DNA of 64,000 nucleotides from Dietzia timorensis (GCF_001659785.1 NZ_CP015961.1:2046001-2110000); one strand, 5' to 3'; shown: positions 33,825 to 44,441, counted from the first letter of the stretch. The notes: generated by a model not told the origin, from the letters alone. Translations and numbers: made by a program.

Positions 33825-34528
33825 GCGCGCGAGGGCGCGGACGCCGGCAGGCGCCAGTCCACCTGGGACGCGCCTTGCTGCCCGAGTGCCGCATTCGCAC
33901 GGCTGAACGGCCGTGAACCGAAGAACCCTCGCGACGCCGAAAGTGGCGATGGATGCGCCGATTCGATGCGCGGCACCGAGCCGAGTTGCGGGGCCAGGGA
34001 CTGAGCGTCTCGCCCCCAGAGGATCGCGACCAGCGGGGCATCGCGTTCCACTAGAGCCGCGATCGCCCTATCGGTGATCTTTTCCCATCCCTTCTTGCGG
34101 TGGGACGCCGCGGCGCCGGGCCGCACGGTCAGGCATCGGTTCAAAAGCATCACTCCCTGCGCGGACCACGCGGTGAGGTCACCGTGCTCAGCGGGCTCGA
34201 TCCCGAGGTCGTCATGCAACTCGCGGTAGATGTTCGTCAGCGAACGAGGGAGCGGTCGGACATCCGCGTCGACCGCAAAGCTCAGACCGATCGGATGCCC
34301 CGGGGTCGGATACGGATCCTGCCCGACTATGAGCACCCGCACCTCGTCGAACGGCTGGGTGAACACGCGCAGCACATTGCTTCCCGCGGGTAGGTAGCCG
34401 CGCCCCGCGGCGTTCTCCTCGCGGAGAAAATCGCCCATCGCATGGATATCGTCCTCCACCGGGGCGAGCGCGCGCGCCCAGCCGGGGTCCAAGATCTGGC
34501 CCAGAGGCTGCTTCCCGGCGCTAGTCAA
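33821..34528 (-). CDS. ung: Uracil-DNA glycosylase
   Basis: A 235-residue family-1 UDG. The catalytic water-activating motif [10 protein letters not shown] is near residue 66 and the DNA-insertion motif HPSPLS near 195. It excises uracil from DNA. The start is TTG 34528, which overlaps the stop of the gamma-carbonic-anhydrase gene upstream by 8 bp. Confidence 0.95.
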   Translation of the reverse strand: MTSAGKQPLGQILDPGWARALAPVEDDIHAMGDFLREENAAGRGYLPAGSNVLRVFTQPFDEVRVLIVGQDPYPTPGHPIGLSFAVDADVRPLPRSLTNIYRELHDDLGIEPAEHGDLTAWSAQGVMLLNRCLTVRPGAAASHRKKGWEKITDRAIAALVERDAPLVAILWGRDAQSLAPQLGSVPRIESAHPSPLSASRGFFGSRPFSRANAALGQQGASQVDWRLPASAPSRA

Positions 34529-35042
34529 GGCGACGCAATTCCGCGAGATAGCGCTGTCCGTTCTCGAAGTACTTCTGGGTATTGCCCGCCATCATCTCCG
34601 GGTCGACGTCGAAGTCCGGGCGGATCTTCGCGGGCATGCCCATTGCCATTTTGCGTGCGGGCAGGTGGAATCGCGGCGGGATCAGGCAGCCGGCGGCCAC
34701 GACAGCTCCCGCTTCGATCACCGAGTTATTGAGCACGATCGACCCGGACGAGATCAGCGCGCCATCTCCGATCTTCGCTCCCTCGACGTGCACGCCATGC
34801 CCGACGATGCAGTGCTCGCCGAAAATCGTCGGCTCCGTCGCGGTGCAGTGGATGATCGAACCGTCCTGGATGTTGCTCATCGCGCCGACCTCGATCCGTC
34901 CGTAGTCCCCGCGCAGCACCGCGTTGGGCCAGACCGACACCCCCTGACCAAGCGACACGTTGCCGATGACCACCGCGTCGGGATGGACGAAGGCATCGTC
35001 CGCGATGTCTGGTTCCAGGTCTCCAAGTGCGTATATCGCCAT
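34521..35042 (-). CDS. Gamma-carbonic anhydrase-like hexapeptide protein
   Basis: A 173-residue left-handed beta-helix protein with repeated hexapeptides ([20 protein letters not shown] and so on) and three histidines ([15 protein letters not shown]) placed as zinc ligands of the gamma-class carbonic anhydrase/PaaY family. Start ATG 35042 gives MAIYALGD. It lies between thiL and ung. Confidence 0.85.
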   Translation of the reverse strand: MAIYALGDLEPDIADDAFVHPDAVVIGNVSLGQGVSVWPNAVLRGDYGRIEVGAMSNIQDGSIIHCTATEPTIFGEHCIVGHGVHVEGAKIGDGALISSGSIVLNNSVIEAGAVVAAGCLIPPRFHLPARKMAMGMPAKIRPDFDVDPEMMAGNTQKYFENGQRYLAELRRLD

Positions 35043-35052
35043 GGGCTCAAGT

Positions 35053-36078
35053 TTACGTTTGCTGCCCGCGCGCCGAGTCCCACCCCGAGATTTTCCGTGC
35101 CTCGCCGTCAACCAGCACGGTCCCCGGACCGTGTTCCCGTGTCGGCTCGCGAATGACGCCGCACGCCGCATACCCGGCAGGGATATCGCTGCCGGCGGGG
35201 AAGGACGCGAGAAGTCCATGGTCCTCTCCCCCCGTGAGCTGCCACTCGGATACCGCGGACCGGGGATCTTTACCGAGAACCACGGCCGCATCCCGCAGAA
35301 CTTCGTCGTCAACAAAAGTAGAGCGATCGAGGTCTGCGACGACTCCGCTGGTCCGGCACAACCCCGACAGGTCGCGAAGTAAACCATCGGTGACGTCGGT
35401 GAGCGCAGTCGCCCCGCAGCGCCGCGCAGCCGGACCGAGTGGGTACTCGGGCCTGGGGACACGAAAGAGGTCCTGCGCTATGCCATCTGTGTGTCCGGAA
35501 GAGATCAACTCGAGCCCGGCCGCGGAACGCCCCGGTAGACCGCTGAGCGCGAGGGTGTCGCCGGGCCGGGCACCCGAAAGCAGGACGGCCGATCCCCCGT
35601 CCTCGAAATCTCCGAGGGCCATCGGCGCAAGGACGATGCAAGGACCAGTGGTCACGTCCCCGCCGACGATCCGCGCACCCGCGCGCCTCGCTTCCGTCGC
35701 CGCGCCTGTGGCAAGGTCCTCGACATCCGTGAGCAACATGTCCGTCGTGAGAGACAGAGCGATGACGATGTAGCGGACCTGCGCGCCCATCGCCGCGATG
35801 TCCGAGGCGGCCTGCGCCACGGCGCGAGCGCCGATGTCCGCGGGAGTCGACCACTGCCTCCGGAAGTGAGTGCCTTCGACGATCATGTCGGTACTCGCAA
35901 CTACATCTGTCGAGGCGGCGAATACAGCAGCATCGTCGCCGTTTCCGACGACGAGTGTCGTTGGAGGGTGCCCGGCCGCCGCACGCGTCGCTGCTGCGGT
36001 AAAGATCTGAATGATCTCAGCCTCGGTCGACTCGGCAATGGTCTCCGGGCCCGACGATCGATCGTAGGGATCGGTCAC
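35053..36078 (-). CDS. thiL: Thiamine-monophosphate kinase
   Basis: A 341-residue ThiL with NGDDAAVF and STDMIVEGTHF metal/nucleotide motifs in the first 70 residues, ASDIAAMGA, and GGDVTTGP. It phosphorylates thiamine monophosphate to thiamine pyrophosphate. It is divergent from the DUF3515 gene across a 63-bp gap. Confidence 0.93.
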   Translation of the reverse strand: MTDPYDRSSGPETIAESTEAEIIQIFTAAATRAAAGHPPTTLVVGNGDDAAVFAASTDVVASTDMIVEGTHFRRQWSTPADIGARAVAQAASDIAAMGAQVRYIVIALSLTTDMLLTDVEDLATGAATEARRAGARIVGGDVTTGPCIVLAPMALGDFEDGGSAVLLSGARPGDTLALSGLPGRSAAGLELISSGHTDGIAQDLFRVPRPEYPLGPAARRCGATALTDVTDGLLRDLSGLCRTSGVVADLDRSTFVDDEVLRDAAVVLGKDPRSAVSEWQLTGGEDHGLLASFPAGSDIPAGYAACGVIREPTREHGPGTVLVDGEARKISGWDSARGQQT

Positions 36079-36141
36079 GGTCGCTCCTTATGTGGTCTCC
36101 ATCGTTCGTGGCTCTCCGCGGCGGCCGTCGGCGCACATCGT

Positions 36142-36807
36142 ATGGTGAACGGTATGGCGAAAGACTCTTCTGCGGACGATGCGGCACCGGCTTCGGATTC
36201 CGTCGACCACGCGACTACCGCCACCAGCGACCCGATGGGCCGGAAACCTTGGGCCATAGCGGCCGCCGTGGCGATTCCGCTGATTCTGGTGGGCGGTGTC
36301 CTATACGGCGCCTCCCAAGTCTATAACTCGACCGGCGAAAGTCAGGATGACCCGCTCAATGCGGTAACGGTGCCGAACCCTGATGGGGACTCGCCAGAAT
36401 GCGCCGAATTCCTCGCCGCCCTGGGAGACGAACTGGGAGACGCCAAGCGCGTGGAATTCGCGGATCCCGCGCCGGATGCCGCCGCGGGATACCGTCTCGA
36501 CTCCGGCGCCCCGGTAATCGTTCGATGCGGGCTGCCCGCCCCGCAGGGGTTCGAGGTCGGCGCGGCGCTGACCGAGGTCAACGAGGTCCAGTGGTTCAAC
36601 GAGCCCGATCCGGTCGCCGAAGTCACCGACTCGACCTGGGTTGCGGTCGACAGGCCCGTTTACGTGGCGATCACGCTTCCGGAGGACTCCGGCACCGGCC
36701 CCATTCAGGCGGTCTCCGATACGCTCAAGGAGACGATGGAAGCGACCGAACCGGCGCCCGCGGACATTGCCACCGATGATGGAACGCCCGCCGGCCCCGG
36801 CAACTAA
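36142..36807 (+). CDS. DUF3515 membrane-anchored protein
   Basis: A 221-residue protein with a cytoplasmic N-terminus, one membrane segment (PWAIAAAVAIPLILVGGVLYG, about residues 37-56), and an extracytoplasmic domain with two cysteines (SPECAEFL, IVRCGLP) that could form a disulfide. It matches the actinobacterial DUF3515 family found beside thiL. Function unknown. The start is ATG 36142 or ATG 36154; neither has a strong ribosome site. Confidence 0.8.
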   Translation: MVNGMAKDSSADDAAPASDSVDHATTATSDPMGRKPWAIAAAVAIPLILVGGVLYGASQVYNSTGESQDDPLNAVTVPNPDGDSPECAEFLAALGDELGDAKRVEFADPAPDAAAGYRLDSGAPVIVRCGLPAPQGFEVGAALTEVNEVQWFNEPDPVAEVTDSTWVAVDRPVYVAITLPEDSGTGPIQAVSDTLKETMEATEPAPADIATDDGTPAGPGN

Positions 36808-36852
36808 GGCGACGCGCCGAACTCCGGCCACCCCACCCCAGGAGATTCAATA

Positions 36853-37338
36853 GTGGACTTTCTCAATGGACCGGCCCGCGACAGCGTCGAGGTATTCGAC
36901 ATCCCCGCAGTCAAAACCGTGTGCGTCAAGGCGACTGGCTGGCAGATGTCCAAGCTAGAGGAGCTTTTCGACACGGGCTTTACGTCGCTGGCCACCGCGG
37001 TTCAGCCCGCCGGCCCCGCGTACGCGCTGTTCACCCGCCAGCCTTCGGACACGGTCGATATCGAGATCGGGTTCCCGACGTCCACGGCACTGATCGCGCC
37101 GATCCCCGCCCAGAAGGTCACCCTGGAACCCGGCGAGATTCCCGCGGGTAAGGTCGCGAGCCTGTCCCACATCGGTGCGTTCGACAAGCTCCCCCAGGCC
37201 TATGAAGAGTTGCTCGCTCGAGTCGAACAACTGGGTTTGACGCCGAAGTTGCCGTTTTTCGAGGTGTACGTGACCGAGCCGAGCCCCGATAAGGACCCGG
37301 CCGATCTGCGCACCGACATCTACACCTACATCGAGTAG
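36853..37338 (+). CDS. GyrI-like effector-binding domain protein
   Basis: A 161-residue single-domain protein of the GyrI/SOUL-like superfamily: two repeated beta-alpha-beta-beta units, with EIGFPTSTAL and GKVASLSHIGAFDKLPQAYEEL. Such stand-alone domains bind small drug-like ligands. It starts at GTG 36853, with AGGAG 9 bp upstream, 45 bp after the DUF3515 gene and probably co-transcribed. Confidence 0.75.
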   Translation: MDFLNGPARDSVEVFDIPAVKTVCVKATGWQMSKLEELFDTGFTSLATAVQPAGPAYALFTRQPSDTVDIEIGFPTSTALIAPIPAQKVTLEPGEIPAGKVASLSHIGAFDKLPQAYEELLARVEQLGLTPKLPFFEVYVTEPSPDKDPADLRTDIYTYIE

Positions 37339-37358
37339 TCGCGAGGCCCGGCACTTCT

Positions 37359-37386
37359 CAGGCAGCGAGCATGCGATCGCTGCCTG
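37359..37386. terminator. Hairpin between convergent GyrI-like and ddl genes
   Basis: A 10-bp perfect stem (CAGGCAGCGA and complement) with an 8-base loop, ending next to the ddl stop codon. The rightward tail TTATCGG is short in T, so termination may be partial; it could serve both strands. Confidence 0.5.
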
Positions 37387-38502
37387 TTATCGGCCTCCGA
37401 GGGCCGTCTGCACGAGGGTGTCGAGCAACTCGGTGTATCCGATTCCGCTCGCCTCCCACATCTTCGGGTACATCGAGATCGGAGTGAACCCGGGGATCGT
37501 GTTCACCTCGTTGATAACCGCCCCATCGGCCGTCACGAAGAAATCGACACGAGAGAGCCCCTTCGCGTCAAGGGCTTCGAATGCCTCCACCGCCATCCGG
37601 CGCACCTCGTCGGTCTCCGCATCCGAGATATTCGCCGGCAGGTCGTAGGAGCTCACGGCGTCGATGTACTTGGTGTCGAAATCGTAGAAGGCGGCATCGC
37701 CTGCGCCTTCCTCGGAAGCAGTCCCCGGTTCGTCCGGGAAATGGATTTCGGCGGGAAGGCTCGCGCGCACCTCGCCGGACGGCAGCTCAAGTACGCCGCA
37801 TTCGATCTCGCGACCAACGATCCCGGCCTCGACGATCACCTTAGTGTCGTGTTTGCGTGCCTCGGCGATCGCCATCTCCAGGCCCGCCCAATCGGCGACC
37901 TTCGTGATCCCGATCGACGATCCGCCGCGAGCGGGCTTGACGAACACAGGCAGTCCGAGTCGCTCGCGGTCCTCGGCGGATACGGTGTCCTCGCCCCGAC
38001 GCAGCACTACCTGCACCCCGATCGCCAAGCCGGCCTGACCGAGCACCTTCTTGGTGAATTCCTTGTCCATCGACGCAGACGACGCGAACACCCCGGGGCC
38101 CACGTAGGGCACGCCGGACAACTCCAACAGCCCCTGAATGGTGCCGTCCTCGCCATTGGGCCCGTGTAGAACGGGGAATATGACGTCGGCGTGCGCGTAC
38201 ACCTCGCCGGCGTGAGGGCCCTCGACGTAGCGAATCACTCCGCGGTCGGTCTCACAGGTACCGATCGCGACGCGCTGCGCGGCGTCATCCACTTTGGGAA
38301 GCCGGCGATCTTCGATCCGCAGCGATGCGAAGTCGCGCGTTCCCTCGACCCAGGCACCCGCGGTGGTGATGCCCACCGGGACGACCTCATAGCGCTCGGG
38401 ATCGAGGTGGCTCATGACGGCACCCGCCGAGACACAGGAGATGCTGTGTTCGGGGCTTCGCCCGCCATACAGGACTGCAACGGTTATACGACTCACGGCC
38501 AC
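37387..38502 (-). CDS. ddl: D-alanine--D-alanine ligase
   Basis: A 371-residue Ddl in the ATP-grasp fold: N-terminal YGGRSPEHSIS, FPVLHGPNGEDGTIQG, KPARGGSSIGI, and the C-terminal EVNTIPGFTPISMYPKMW with its metal ligands. It makes the D-Ala-D-Ala dipeptide of peptidoglycan. The N-terminus is best served by GTG 38502 or 38496. It lies 57 bp downstream of gpsA, as in mycobacteria. Confidence 0.95.
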   Translation of the reverse strand: MAVSRITVAVLYGGRSPEHSISCVSAGAVMSHLDPERYEVVPVGITTAGAWVEGTRDFASLRIEDRRLPKVDDAAQRVAIGTCETDRGVIRYVEGPHAGEVYAHADVIFPVLHGPNGEDGTIQGLLELSGVPYVGPGVFASSASMDKEFTKKVLGQAGLAIGVQVVLRRGEDTVSAEDRERLGLPVFVKPARGGSSIGITKVADWAGLEMAIAEARKHDTKVIVEAGIVGREIECGVLELPSGEVRASLPAEIHFPDEPGTASEEGAGDAAFYDFDTKYIDAVSSYDLPANISDAETDEVRRMAVEAFEALDAKGLSRVDFFVTADGAVINEVNTIPGFTPISMYPKMWEASGIGYTELLDTLVQTALGGR

Positions 38503-38559
38503 AAGGCTACCGTCTACCCGCGCACGGTCCGCGCACCACCGCGCCCGCACCGGAACGAG

Positions 38560-39558
38560 TCATTCGCTCTTCTTCGTACGTCCCATCAATGCCTGCACGA
38601 GTTGCGAGACGGGGATGCCTTCGTGGCACACGAGATGGGCGGCCTCCGTGAGCGGCATCTCCACGCCGGCCTCCTGCGAAAGCGCGCGAATCGAGGTGCA
38701 CGACTTCACGCCCTCGGCGACCTGTCCGTTGGTCGCCTCCTGGGCTTCGTCCATAGTCCGTCCCATTCCGAGCTGCTCGCCGAATCGGCGGTTGCGCGAC
38801 AGCGAGGACGAGCAGGTCGCCACGAGGTCCCCGATCCCCGCGAGCCCCGAGAACGTCGCCTGTTCCGCGCCGAGCGCGATCCCGAGTCGGGTAATCTCCG
38901 CCAGCCCGCGCGTGATCAATGTAGCGCTGGTGTTGTACCCCATCCCGAGCCCCGCGGCCATACCGCATACCAGCGCGATGACGTTTTTCGACGCCCCTGC
39001 GATTTCGCATCCCACGACGTCATTATTGGTATAGGGGCGCAAATACGAGGTGGCGAAAATGCCCTGTAGTTCCTCGGCGAGCTGCGCGTTCTCGGACGCG
39101 ATCACGGTCGCTGCGAACTGGCCTTCTGCGATTTCCTTCGCGAGGTTGGGGCCCGACAGCACACCGATCCGCGACGGATCAACCGCGCCGTCCTCGGCGA
39201 TGATCTGGCTGGCGCGGCGCAGCGACGCGGTTTCGACGCCTTTGGCGAGCGAAATGTACCCGGCCCCCTTCGGCAAGAGGCTTGCCCACGTGCGCATGTT
39301 CTCGCCGAGTGACTGCGCAGGCACGCCGAGCACGACATGGCTGGCACCCTCGAGGGCCTCGGCAGGATCGGAGGTCCCCGACATCTGCTCGGGAAGTGGC
39401 ACCTCGGGTAGGTAACGGTCGTTGGTATGGCGCGATCGGATCTCTTCGGCGACCTGCTCCCTGCGCGCCCACATCACGACGTCGTTTCCGCCATCGGCCA
39501 ACACCTTGCCCACGGCCGTCCCCCACGAGCCTGATCCCATGACCGCTACCCGAACCAA
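38560..39558 (-). CDS. gpsA: Glycerol-3-phosphate dehydrogenase [NAD(P)+]
   Basis: A 332-residue GpsA: N-terminal Rossmann motif VMGSGSWGTAVGKVLADGG, SGPNLAKEIAEGQ, the catalytic lysine in EIAGASKNVIAL, and LAGIGDLVATCSS. It supplies sn-glycerol-3-phosphate for phospholipids. TTG 39558 with GGGAG 6 bp upstream places the Rossmann motif at residue 7; the longer frame has no similarity. Confidence 0.94.
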   Translation of the reverse strand: MVRVAVMGSGSWGTAVGKVLADGGNDVVMWARREQVAEEIRSRHTNDRYLPEVPLPEQMSGTSDPAEALEGASHVVLGVPAQSLGENMRTWASLLPKGAGYISLAKGVETASLRRASQIIAEDGAVDPSRIGVLSGPNLAKEIAEGQFAATVIASENAQLAEELQGIFATSYLRPYTNNDVVGCEIAGASKNVIALVCGMAAGLGMGYNTSATLITRGLAEITRLGIALGAEQATFSGLAGIGDLVATCSSSLSRNRRFGEQLGMGRTMDEAQEATNGQVAEGVKSCTSIRALSQEAGVEMPLTEAAHLVCHEGIPVSQLVQALMGRTKKSE

Positions 39559-39671
39559 AGCACGCTCCCAACACCATGATGTCCGCCGAGCCGGCGAGTG
39601 AGGGTGGCCCGTCCCGCCTTCGGCGCATTGCACAATCAAGATACCCGAGCACCTGTGGCACGATGGGTTAA

Positions 39672-40442
39672 ATGCTGAGATCGGCTGCAGAACCACCCAC
39701 CGCTCCCCGCGTCGGCGGACAGTGGGCCGTGGTCGTGCCCGCCAAGTCCTTGAGCAGGGCCAAATCGAGGATGACGGCGGAGTTGTCCGATCCCGCCCGG
39801 CGGCTTCTCGTCCGCGCGATGCTCCTCGATGTGCTTGCGGCGAGTCTCCGTTGCCCAGTCGTCGACGTCGTTGCCGTGGTGACTGCGGATCGGGAGCTCG
39901 CGAGCCTCGCTGCGGGCGCCGGGGCGCGTGTCCTTGCCGAATTCGACGAGCCGTCGGCCGAACCTCTCGTGGTCTCCGGCGGTGACCAGACGTTCCGCTA
40001 CGCCGCCGCCGTCGGCCTTTCGTGGGCCCGGAAATCTCCGGCCCCGTACGCCCGAGTGGCCGTGCTCGCCTCGGACCTTCCGGGTATCACCATCGGCGAA
40101 CTCGACTCGGCCCTCGACGCCGCGAGCAGTGTCGACCGCGGCTTTGTGCCCGACGCGGACGAGGCGGGTACGACTTTGGCGACTTTCAACGCCAACTGCG
40201 AGGTCGCAGACGACATCCGCACGTTCTTCGGACCGAATTCCGCTCGCGAATTCGCCTCCTCCGGCGCCCACGATCTCGCCTCCGGGGCCCGCTGGAATGG
40301 GCTGCGCCGCGATGTCGATTCAATCGCCCATCTCGGAAGCATCTCGGACCTGGGAGAACACACACGACAAGTCGTGGATTCGTGGCTCGCCGACGTACCG
40401 AACACCCACGCCCCTAGGTCATTAGGCAAAATGAAGGGGTGA
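39672..40442 (+). CDS. cofC: Phosphoenolpyruvate guanylyltransferase (F420 biosynthesis)
   Basis: A 256-residue CofC/FbiD nucleotidyltransferase: [14 protein letters not shown] at residue 21, [16 protein letters not shown], and [13 protein letters not shown] (metal site). It makes the activated lactyl or enolpyruvyl-guanosine precursor of coenzyme F420. F420 occurs in Mycobacterium, Rhodococcus and relatives but not in Corynebacterium, so this gene helps place the organism. It is divergent from gpsA and overlaps the ppk start by 4 bp (GTGA). Confidence 0.88.
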   Translation: MLRSAAEPPTAPRVGGQWAVVVPAKSLSRAKSRMTAELSDPARRLLVRAMLLDVLAASLRCPVVDVVAVVTADRELASLAAGAGARVLAEFDEPSAEPLVVSGGDQTFRYAAAVGLSWARKSPAPYARVAVLASDLPGITIGELDSALDAASSVDRGFVPDADEAGTTLATFNANCEVADDIRTFFGPNSAREFASSGAHDLASGARWNGLRRDVDSIAHLGSISDLGEHTRQVVDSWLADVPNTHAPRSLGKMKG

Positions 40443-42577
40443 GCGAAACCGAATCCACCTCAGGCACTCCGCAATCGCCTTCTACCCCGGTTACGGCGAG
40501 TCAGACGGGGAGCTCGAAGCCCCGGCTGCCTGCCAACCGCTATATCAACCGCGAGCTCAGCTGGCTCGACTTCAACGGGCGGGTTCTCGCCATGGCTGCC
40601 GACGAGCGTCAGCCTCTCCTGGAGCGCGCGAAGTTCCTGGCGATCTTCTCGTCCAACCTCGACGAGTTCTACATGGTCCGGGTCGCAGGCCTCAAACGTC
40701 GAGACGATTCGGGACTCCCCGTTCGCAGTGCCGACGGAAAGACGCCGGCGGAGCAGCTCACGTTGATCGGCGAGCGCGCTCACGAACTCAGCGCCGAGCA
40801 GGACCACATCCTCGTCGACGAGGTCCTTCCAGCGCTGGCTGAGGAAGGAGTGCTACTCCTCCCCTGGGCGGAGCTCAGCGCCGACGAACGGTCACTGCTT
40901 TCACAGCAGTTCCACGACCGGATTTTCCCGGTCCTCACCCCGCTCGCCGTCGATCCTTCGCACCCGTTCCCATACATCTCCGGGCTGAGTCTCAACCTCG
41001 CCGTCACCGTGCGGGAAACCGAATCCGGGCAGGAGCACTTCGCGCGGGTCAAGATCCCGAACAACGTTCCGCGCTTCGTCCGCGTGGAGCGGCGCGATAC
41101 CAAACAGATCGTCTTCGTCTCGGCCGAAGAGGTTATCGCCGCTCATCTGGATCAGCTGTTCCACGGCATGGAGATTGTCGACTACCACGTGTTCCGCGTC
41201 ACGAGGAACGCCGATCTCGCCGTCGAGGAGGACCGCGACGAGGACCTACTCAAGGCCCTGGAACGCGAACTCGCGCGGCGCCGCTTCGGTTCGGTGGTTC
41301 GCCTCGAGGTCGCCGAGGACATGACCGACCATATGCTCCATCTGCTCAAGTCCGAGCTCGAGGTTTCCGACGAGGACGTGTACTGGCATCGCGGACTGAT
41401 CGACCGGACCGCGCTGTGGCAGATCTACGGCGTCAACCTTCCCGATCTCAAGGAAAAGGCCTGGGTGCCGTCAACTCCCCCTGCGTTCGGTGAGCGCGAA
41501 GCGCAACGCAACATCTTCGCATCGCTACAGGACGGCGACGTCCTCGTCCACCACCCTTACGACTCGTTCTCGACGACCGTGCAGCGCTTCCTCGAGCAGG
41601 CCGCCGCCGACCCCAACGTACTGGCGATCAAACAGACGCTGTATCGGACCTCGGGGGACTCTCCGATCATCAACGCTCTGGTCGAAGCCGCGGCCGCGGG
41701 CAAGCAGGTCGTGGCAATGGTCGAGCTGATGGCGCGGTTCGATGAGCAGAACAATATTCGTTGGGCACGCGAGCTCGAGCAGGCGGGCGTACACGTCGTC
41801 TACGGCCTCCTCGGCCTCAAAACGCACTGCAAGACTTCGCTCGTGGTTCGCGACGAGGGCGACAGGCTCCGCCGCTATTGCCACATCGGCACCGGCAACT
41901 ACAACCCCAAGACGGCACGCCTCTACGAGGACGTGGGACTTTTCACCGCCGACGAGGACATCGCGGCCGATCTCAACGAGCTGTTCAATTACCTGACCGG
42001 ATACTCCCACCCCACGAAATACCGCAAGATCCTCGTCGCGCCGGAGGGAATAAGGAAGGGAATCATCCGCAAGATCGAGCACGAAGTGCAGCTCGCCGCG
42101 GACGGCCACGATGCGCGAATCCGCATCAAGGCAAACGCGATCGTCGACGAGCAGGTCATCGACGCCCTGTACCGGGCGTCGCAGGCCGGTGTTCCCGTCG
42201 AGGTCGTGGTCCGCGGAATCTGCGGGCTCCGTGCCGGCGTTCCTGGGCTCAGCGAGAACATCGAGGTCCGCTCGATCCTCGGCCAGTTCCTCGAGCACTC
42301 GCGCATCTTCACCTTCAAGGCCTCCGACGAGGTGCTCTTCGGTTCGGCGGACATGATGCACCGAAACCTCGATCGCCGCGTCGAGGTGCTCACGCCGGTG
42401 GACGATCCCAAGCTCAAGGCCGATCTCGAGCATGTCTTCGACTCGGCAATGGATCCCCGCACCCGTTGCTGGTCCCTGATGGCCGACGGAACATGGAAGC
42501 GTCGTCCCGATAATCGGGACGACGAGCGCGACCATCAGATGGAGCTTCTCGCCGAGCACGGAGGCCTGCGCGACTGA
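40439..42577 (+). CDS. ppk: Polyphosphate kinase 1
   Basis: A 712-residue PPK1 starting at GTG 40439. Landmarks: [14 protein letters not shown] at the N-terminus, [14 protein letters not shown], and the catalytic histidine context [19 protein letters not shown]. It reversibly builds polyphosphate from ATP at the membrane. Its TGA overlaps the mutT1 ATG (TGATG), giving the cofC-ppk-mutT1 operon also seen in mycobacteria. Confidence 0.96.
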   Translation: MSETESTSGTPQSPSTPVTASQTGSSKPRLPANRYINRELSWLDFNGRVLAMAADERQPLLERAKFLAIFSSNLDEFYMVRVAGLKRRDDSGLPVRSADGKTPAEQLTLIGERAHELSAEQDHILVDEVLPALAEEGVLLLPWAELSADERSLLSQQFHDRIFPVLTPLAVDPSHPFPYISGLSLNLAVTVRETESGQEHFARVKIPNNVPRFVRVERRDTKQIVFVSAEEVIAAHLDQLFHGMEIVDYHVFRVTRNADLAVEEDRDEDLLKALERELARRRFGSVVRLEVAEDMTDHMLHLLKSELEVSDEDVYWHRGLIDRTALWQIYGVNLPDLKEKAWVPSTPPAFGEREAQRNIFASLQDGDVLVHHPYDSFSTTVQRFLEQAAADPNVLAIKQTLYRTSGDSPIINALVEAAAAGKQVVAMVELMARFDEQNNIRWARELEQAGVHVVYGLLGLKTHCKTSLVVRDEGDRLRRYCHIGTGNYNPKTARLYEDVGLFTADEDIAADLNELFNYLTGYSHPTKYRKILVAPEGIRKGIIRKIEHEVQLAADGHDARIRIKANAIVDEQVIDALYRASQAGVPVEVVVRGICGLRAGVPGLSENIEVRSILGQFLEHSRIFTFKASDEVLFGSADMMHRNLDRRVEVLTPVDDPKLKADLEHVFDSAMDPRTRCWSLMADGTWKRRPDNRDDERDHQMELLAEHGGLRD

Positions 42578-43548
42578 TGTCGAAGAAGCATTCCAACGAG
42601 AACGAGAAACCCGTGTCTTTCGATACCCGTAAGACCGTGCTCGCCGCCGGAGCGGTGATGTACCGGATGTCAGAGAACTTCGAGCTCGAGGTCGCCGTCG
42701 TCCACCGACCGCGGTACGACGACTGGTCGCTACCCAAGGGCAAGCTCGATCGTGGAGAAGCATTGCCTGTGACGGCGAGGCGAGAGCTTCTCGAGGAGAC
42801 CGGACACGAGTGCATTCTCGGCCAATCGCTCGGAGAGTCGAATTATCGGCTGAAGAACGGGGCCTTCAAGCGGGTGTGGTATTGGGCCGCCCGCGAGATC
42901 GGCGGGGAGTTCGTCCCGTCGGACGAGTGCGACAGGATGGACTGGCTTTCGGTGTCCGAAGCTTTCGAACGAGTCTCCTACGAACTCGATCAGAGCGTTC
43001 TCGAGACCTTCCGTACTTCCGTCGTGCCGCACGCCGACAGGGTGCGCCAGGTAGTTCTCATCCGGCACGCCCGCGCCGGCGACCGGAGCGACTGGAAGGG
43101 TGACGATGCGCGGCGCCCGCTCGACAAGAAGGGCCTTTTGCAGGCGGAATATCTCGCCCCGCAATTGCGGGCCTTCGGCGTAAACAATGTTGTATCCGCA
43201 GAACCCGACCGATGTATCCAGACCGTGATACCTCTGGCCGAGGGATTAGGGATCACGCCGCTTATCGACCATACGATTGGAGATAGCGGCGCCTCGAAGT
43301 CACCTAAGTCCGCCGTCAAGACTCTGCTGTCCTATGTCGAAGACGGTGTGCCGGACGCCTCGGGGACGATAACGGTACTGTCATCGCAGGGTACCGCGAT
43401 CCCGCTCATTCTCGAGCGAATCACCAAGGGCACCGGACTGGCCGCGCGAGACTTCTCGACGAAGAAGTCCGGACAGTGGACGCTCAGTTTCGCCGATGGG
43501 AAGCTCGTCGACGCGAACTATTTGCCCAGACCACTGCCACTTAGCTGA
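42577..43548 (+). CDS. mutT1: MutT1-like Nudix/histidine-phosphatase fusion
   Basis: A 323-residue two-domain protein. The Nudix box GKLDRGEALPVTARRELLEETG is at about residues 50-72; the histidine-phosphatase domain begins with LIRHARAGDR near residue 162. Mycobacterial MutT1 has the same layout and hydrolyses 8-oxo-GTP/8-oxo-dGTP and diadenosine polyphosphates. It is coupled to ppk. Confidence 0.92.
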   Translation: MSKKHSNENEKPVSFDTRKTVLAAGAVMYRMSENFELEVAVVHRPRYDDWSLPKGKLDRGEALPVTARRELLEETGHECILGQSLGESNYRLKNGAFKRVWYWAAREIGGEFVPSDECDRMDWLSVSEAFERVSYELDQSVLETFRTSVVPHADRVRQVVLIRHARAGDRSDWKGDDARRPLDKKGLLQAEYLAPQLRAFGVNNVVSAEPDRCIQTVIPLAEGLGITPLIDHTIGDSGASKSPKSAVKTLLSYVEDGVPDASGTITVLSSQGTAIPLILERITKGTGLAARDFSTKKSGQWTLSFADGKLVDANYLPRPLPLS

Positions 43549-43578
43549 TTCGGTTCCCAACGGAGCGAGACGAACAAA

Positions 43579-43613
43579 GGGACGGTGGCGAAGAATACTT
43601 TCGCCACCGTCCC
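43579..43613. terminator. Terminator between convergent mutT1 and hupB
   Basis: GGGACGGTGGCGAA pairs with its complement across a short AT loop, a stem of about 14 bp. Leftward the tail TTTGTTCG is T-rich, so it best fits hupB; it may also stop the rightward operon. Confidence 0.75.
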
Positions 43614-43646
43614 TCGTGCACGAACGACCGCGGCCCGCGGTCTGCA

Positions 43647-44105
43647 CTACTTTCCGGCTCCCCCTCGCTTCGCCGCGCGCTCGGCGCCCGACGATCCACC
43701 GTCATCCAGCGCAGCGATCGGTTTCGACGGCGCCACGATTCCGGCGCGCGGCTCGCCCGTGGTCCCGTCTCCAAATGCCTGATGCGAGCTCGTCCGCTTA
43801 GCGGCGAGGCGATCCTCGGGCAGGCTATTGGTGCCTTGGACGACAGCCTTGAAGTATTGGCCGGGACGGAAAACCGGCGTCATCGTCGGAGCGACCGGGA
43901 TGCTTTCGCCAGTGTGGGGATTTCGGGCCACTCGAGCCGCCCGCGCCCTCTTCTCGAAGATGCCGAAACCCATGAACGTTATCGACTCGCCCGACTCGAC
44001 GGTCCGCACGATGATGTCCAGGGTATTTTCCAGCGCCTCCGTCGCGAGCTGCTGGTCCCCGCCGAGCCGATCAGCCAGGGCGTTGATGAACTCCGCCTTA
44101 TTCAT
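43647..44105 (-). CDS. hupB: HU-like nucleoid protein HupB, short-tailed
   Basis: A 152-residue protein. Residues 1-95 are a canonical HU fold (MNKAEFINALADRLGG, then FGIFEKRARAARVARNPHTG and VPVFRPG-like arm sequences). The tail (96-152) is not the long Lys/Ala-rich PAKK-repeat tail of mycobacterial HupB; it is short, with isolated AAKR motifs and Asp/Gly/Ser. It compacts DNA; loss of the basic tail may weaken binding. The start at ATG 44105 is fixed by the HU N-terminus. It lies next to leuD, as in the order. Confidence 0.9.
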   Translation of the reverse strand: MNKAEFINALADRLGGDQQLATEALENTLDIIVRTVESGESITFMGFGIFEKRARAARVARNPHTGESIPVAPTMTPVFRPGQYFKAVVQGTNSLPEDRLAAKRTSSHQAFGDGTTGEPRAGIVAPSKPIAALDDGGSSGAERAAKRGGAGK

Positions 44106-44441
44106 GAAACTGCCTCCGGATGTGTGTCGCCTTCCCACAAGAATGCGAACTCCGCGGGATACGAATAGTCGAAAAGCCGCAATGCGCACCACCGAGAGAG
44201 TGGAAGAACCGGAAAGGATTCGTTTAACGCTCCAACGCCCGCCCAACAAACATTGCGTGCGTGCCCAAACCCTAACAGTCCACACCGATCCCGCAACATG
44301 GTTGCACGGCGCCGAATCTTCGTTTGTCACAGTTGAATCTGCCCAATACCAGGCATTTACTTACGTTAGTTTATCTAAACATTGGCGCACGCGCCCGCTA
44401 ACGCAGAAGTCGGAATGAATTCATGTTCGGCGCTATCAGGA
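44106..44441. other. Intergenic region upstream of hupB
   Basis: Holds the hupB promoter region; an AT-rich segment near 44355-44385 stands out from the GC-rich surroundings. No gene or clear terminator for leuD is visible. Confidence 0.4.
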
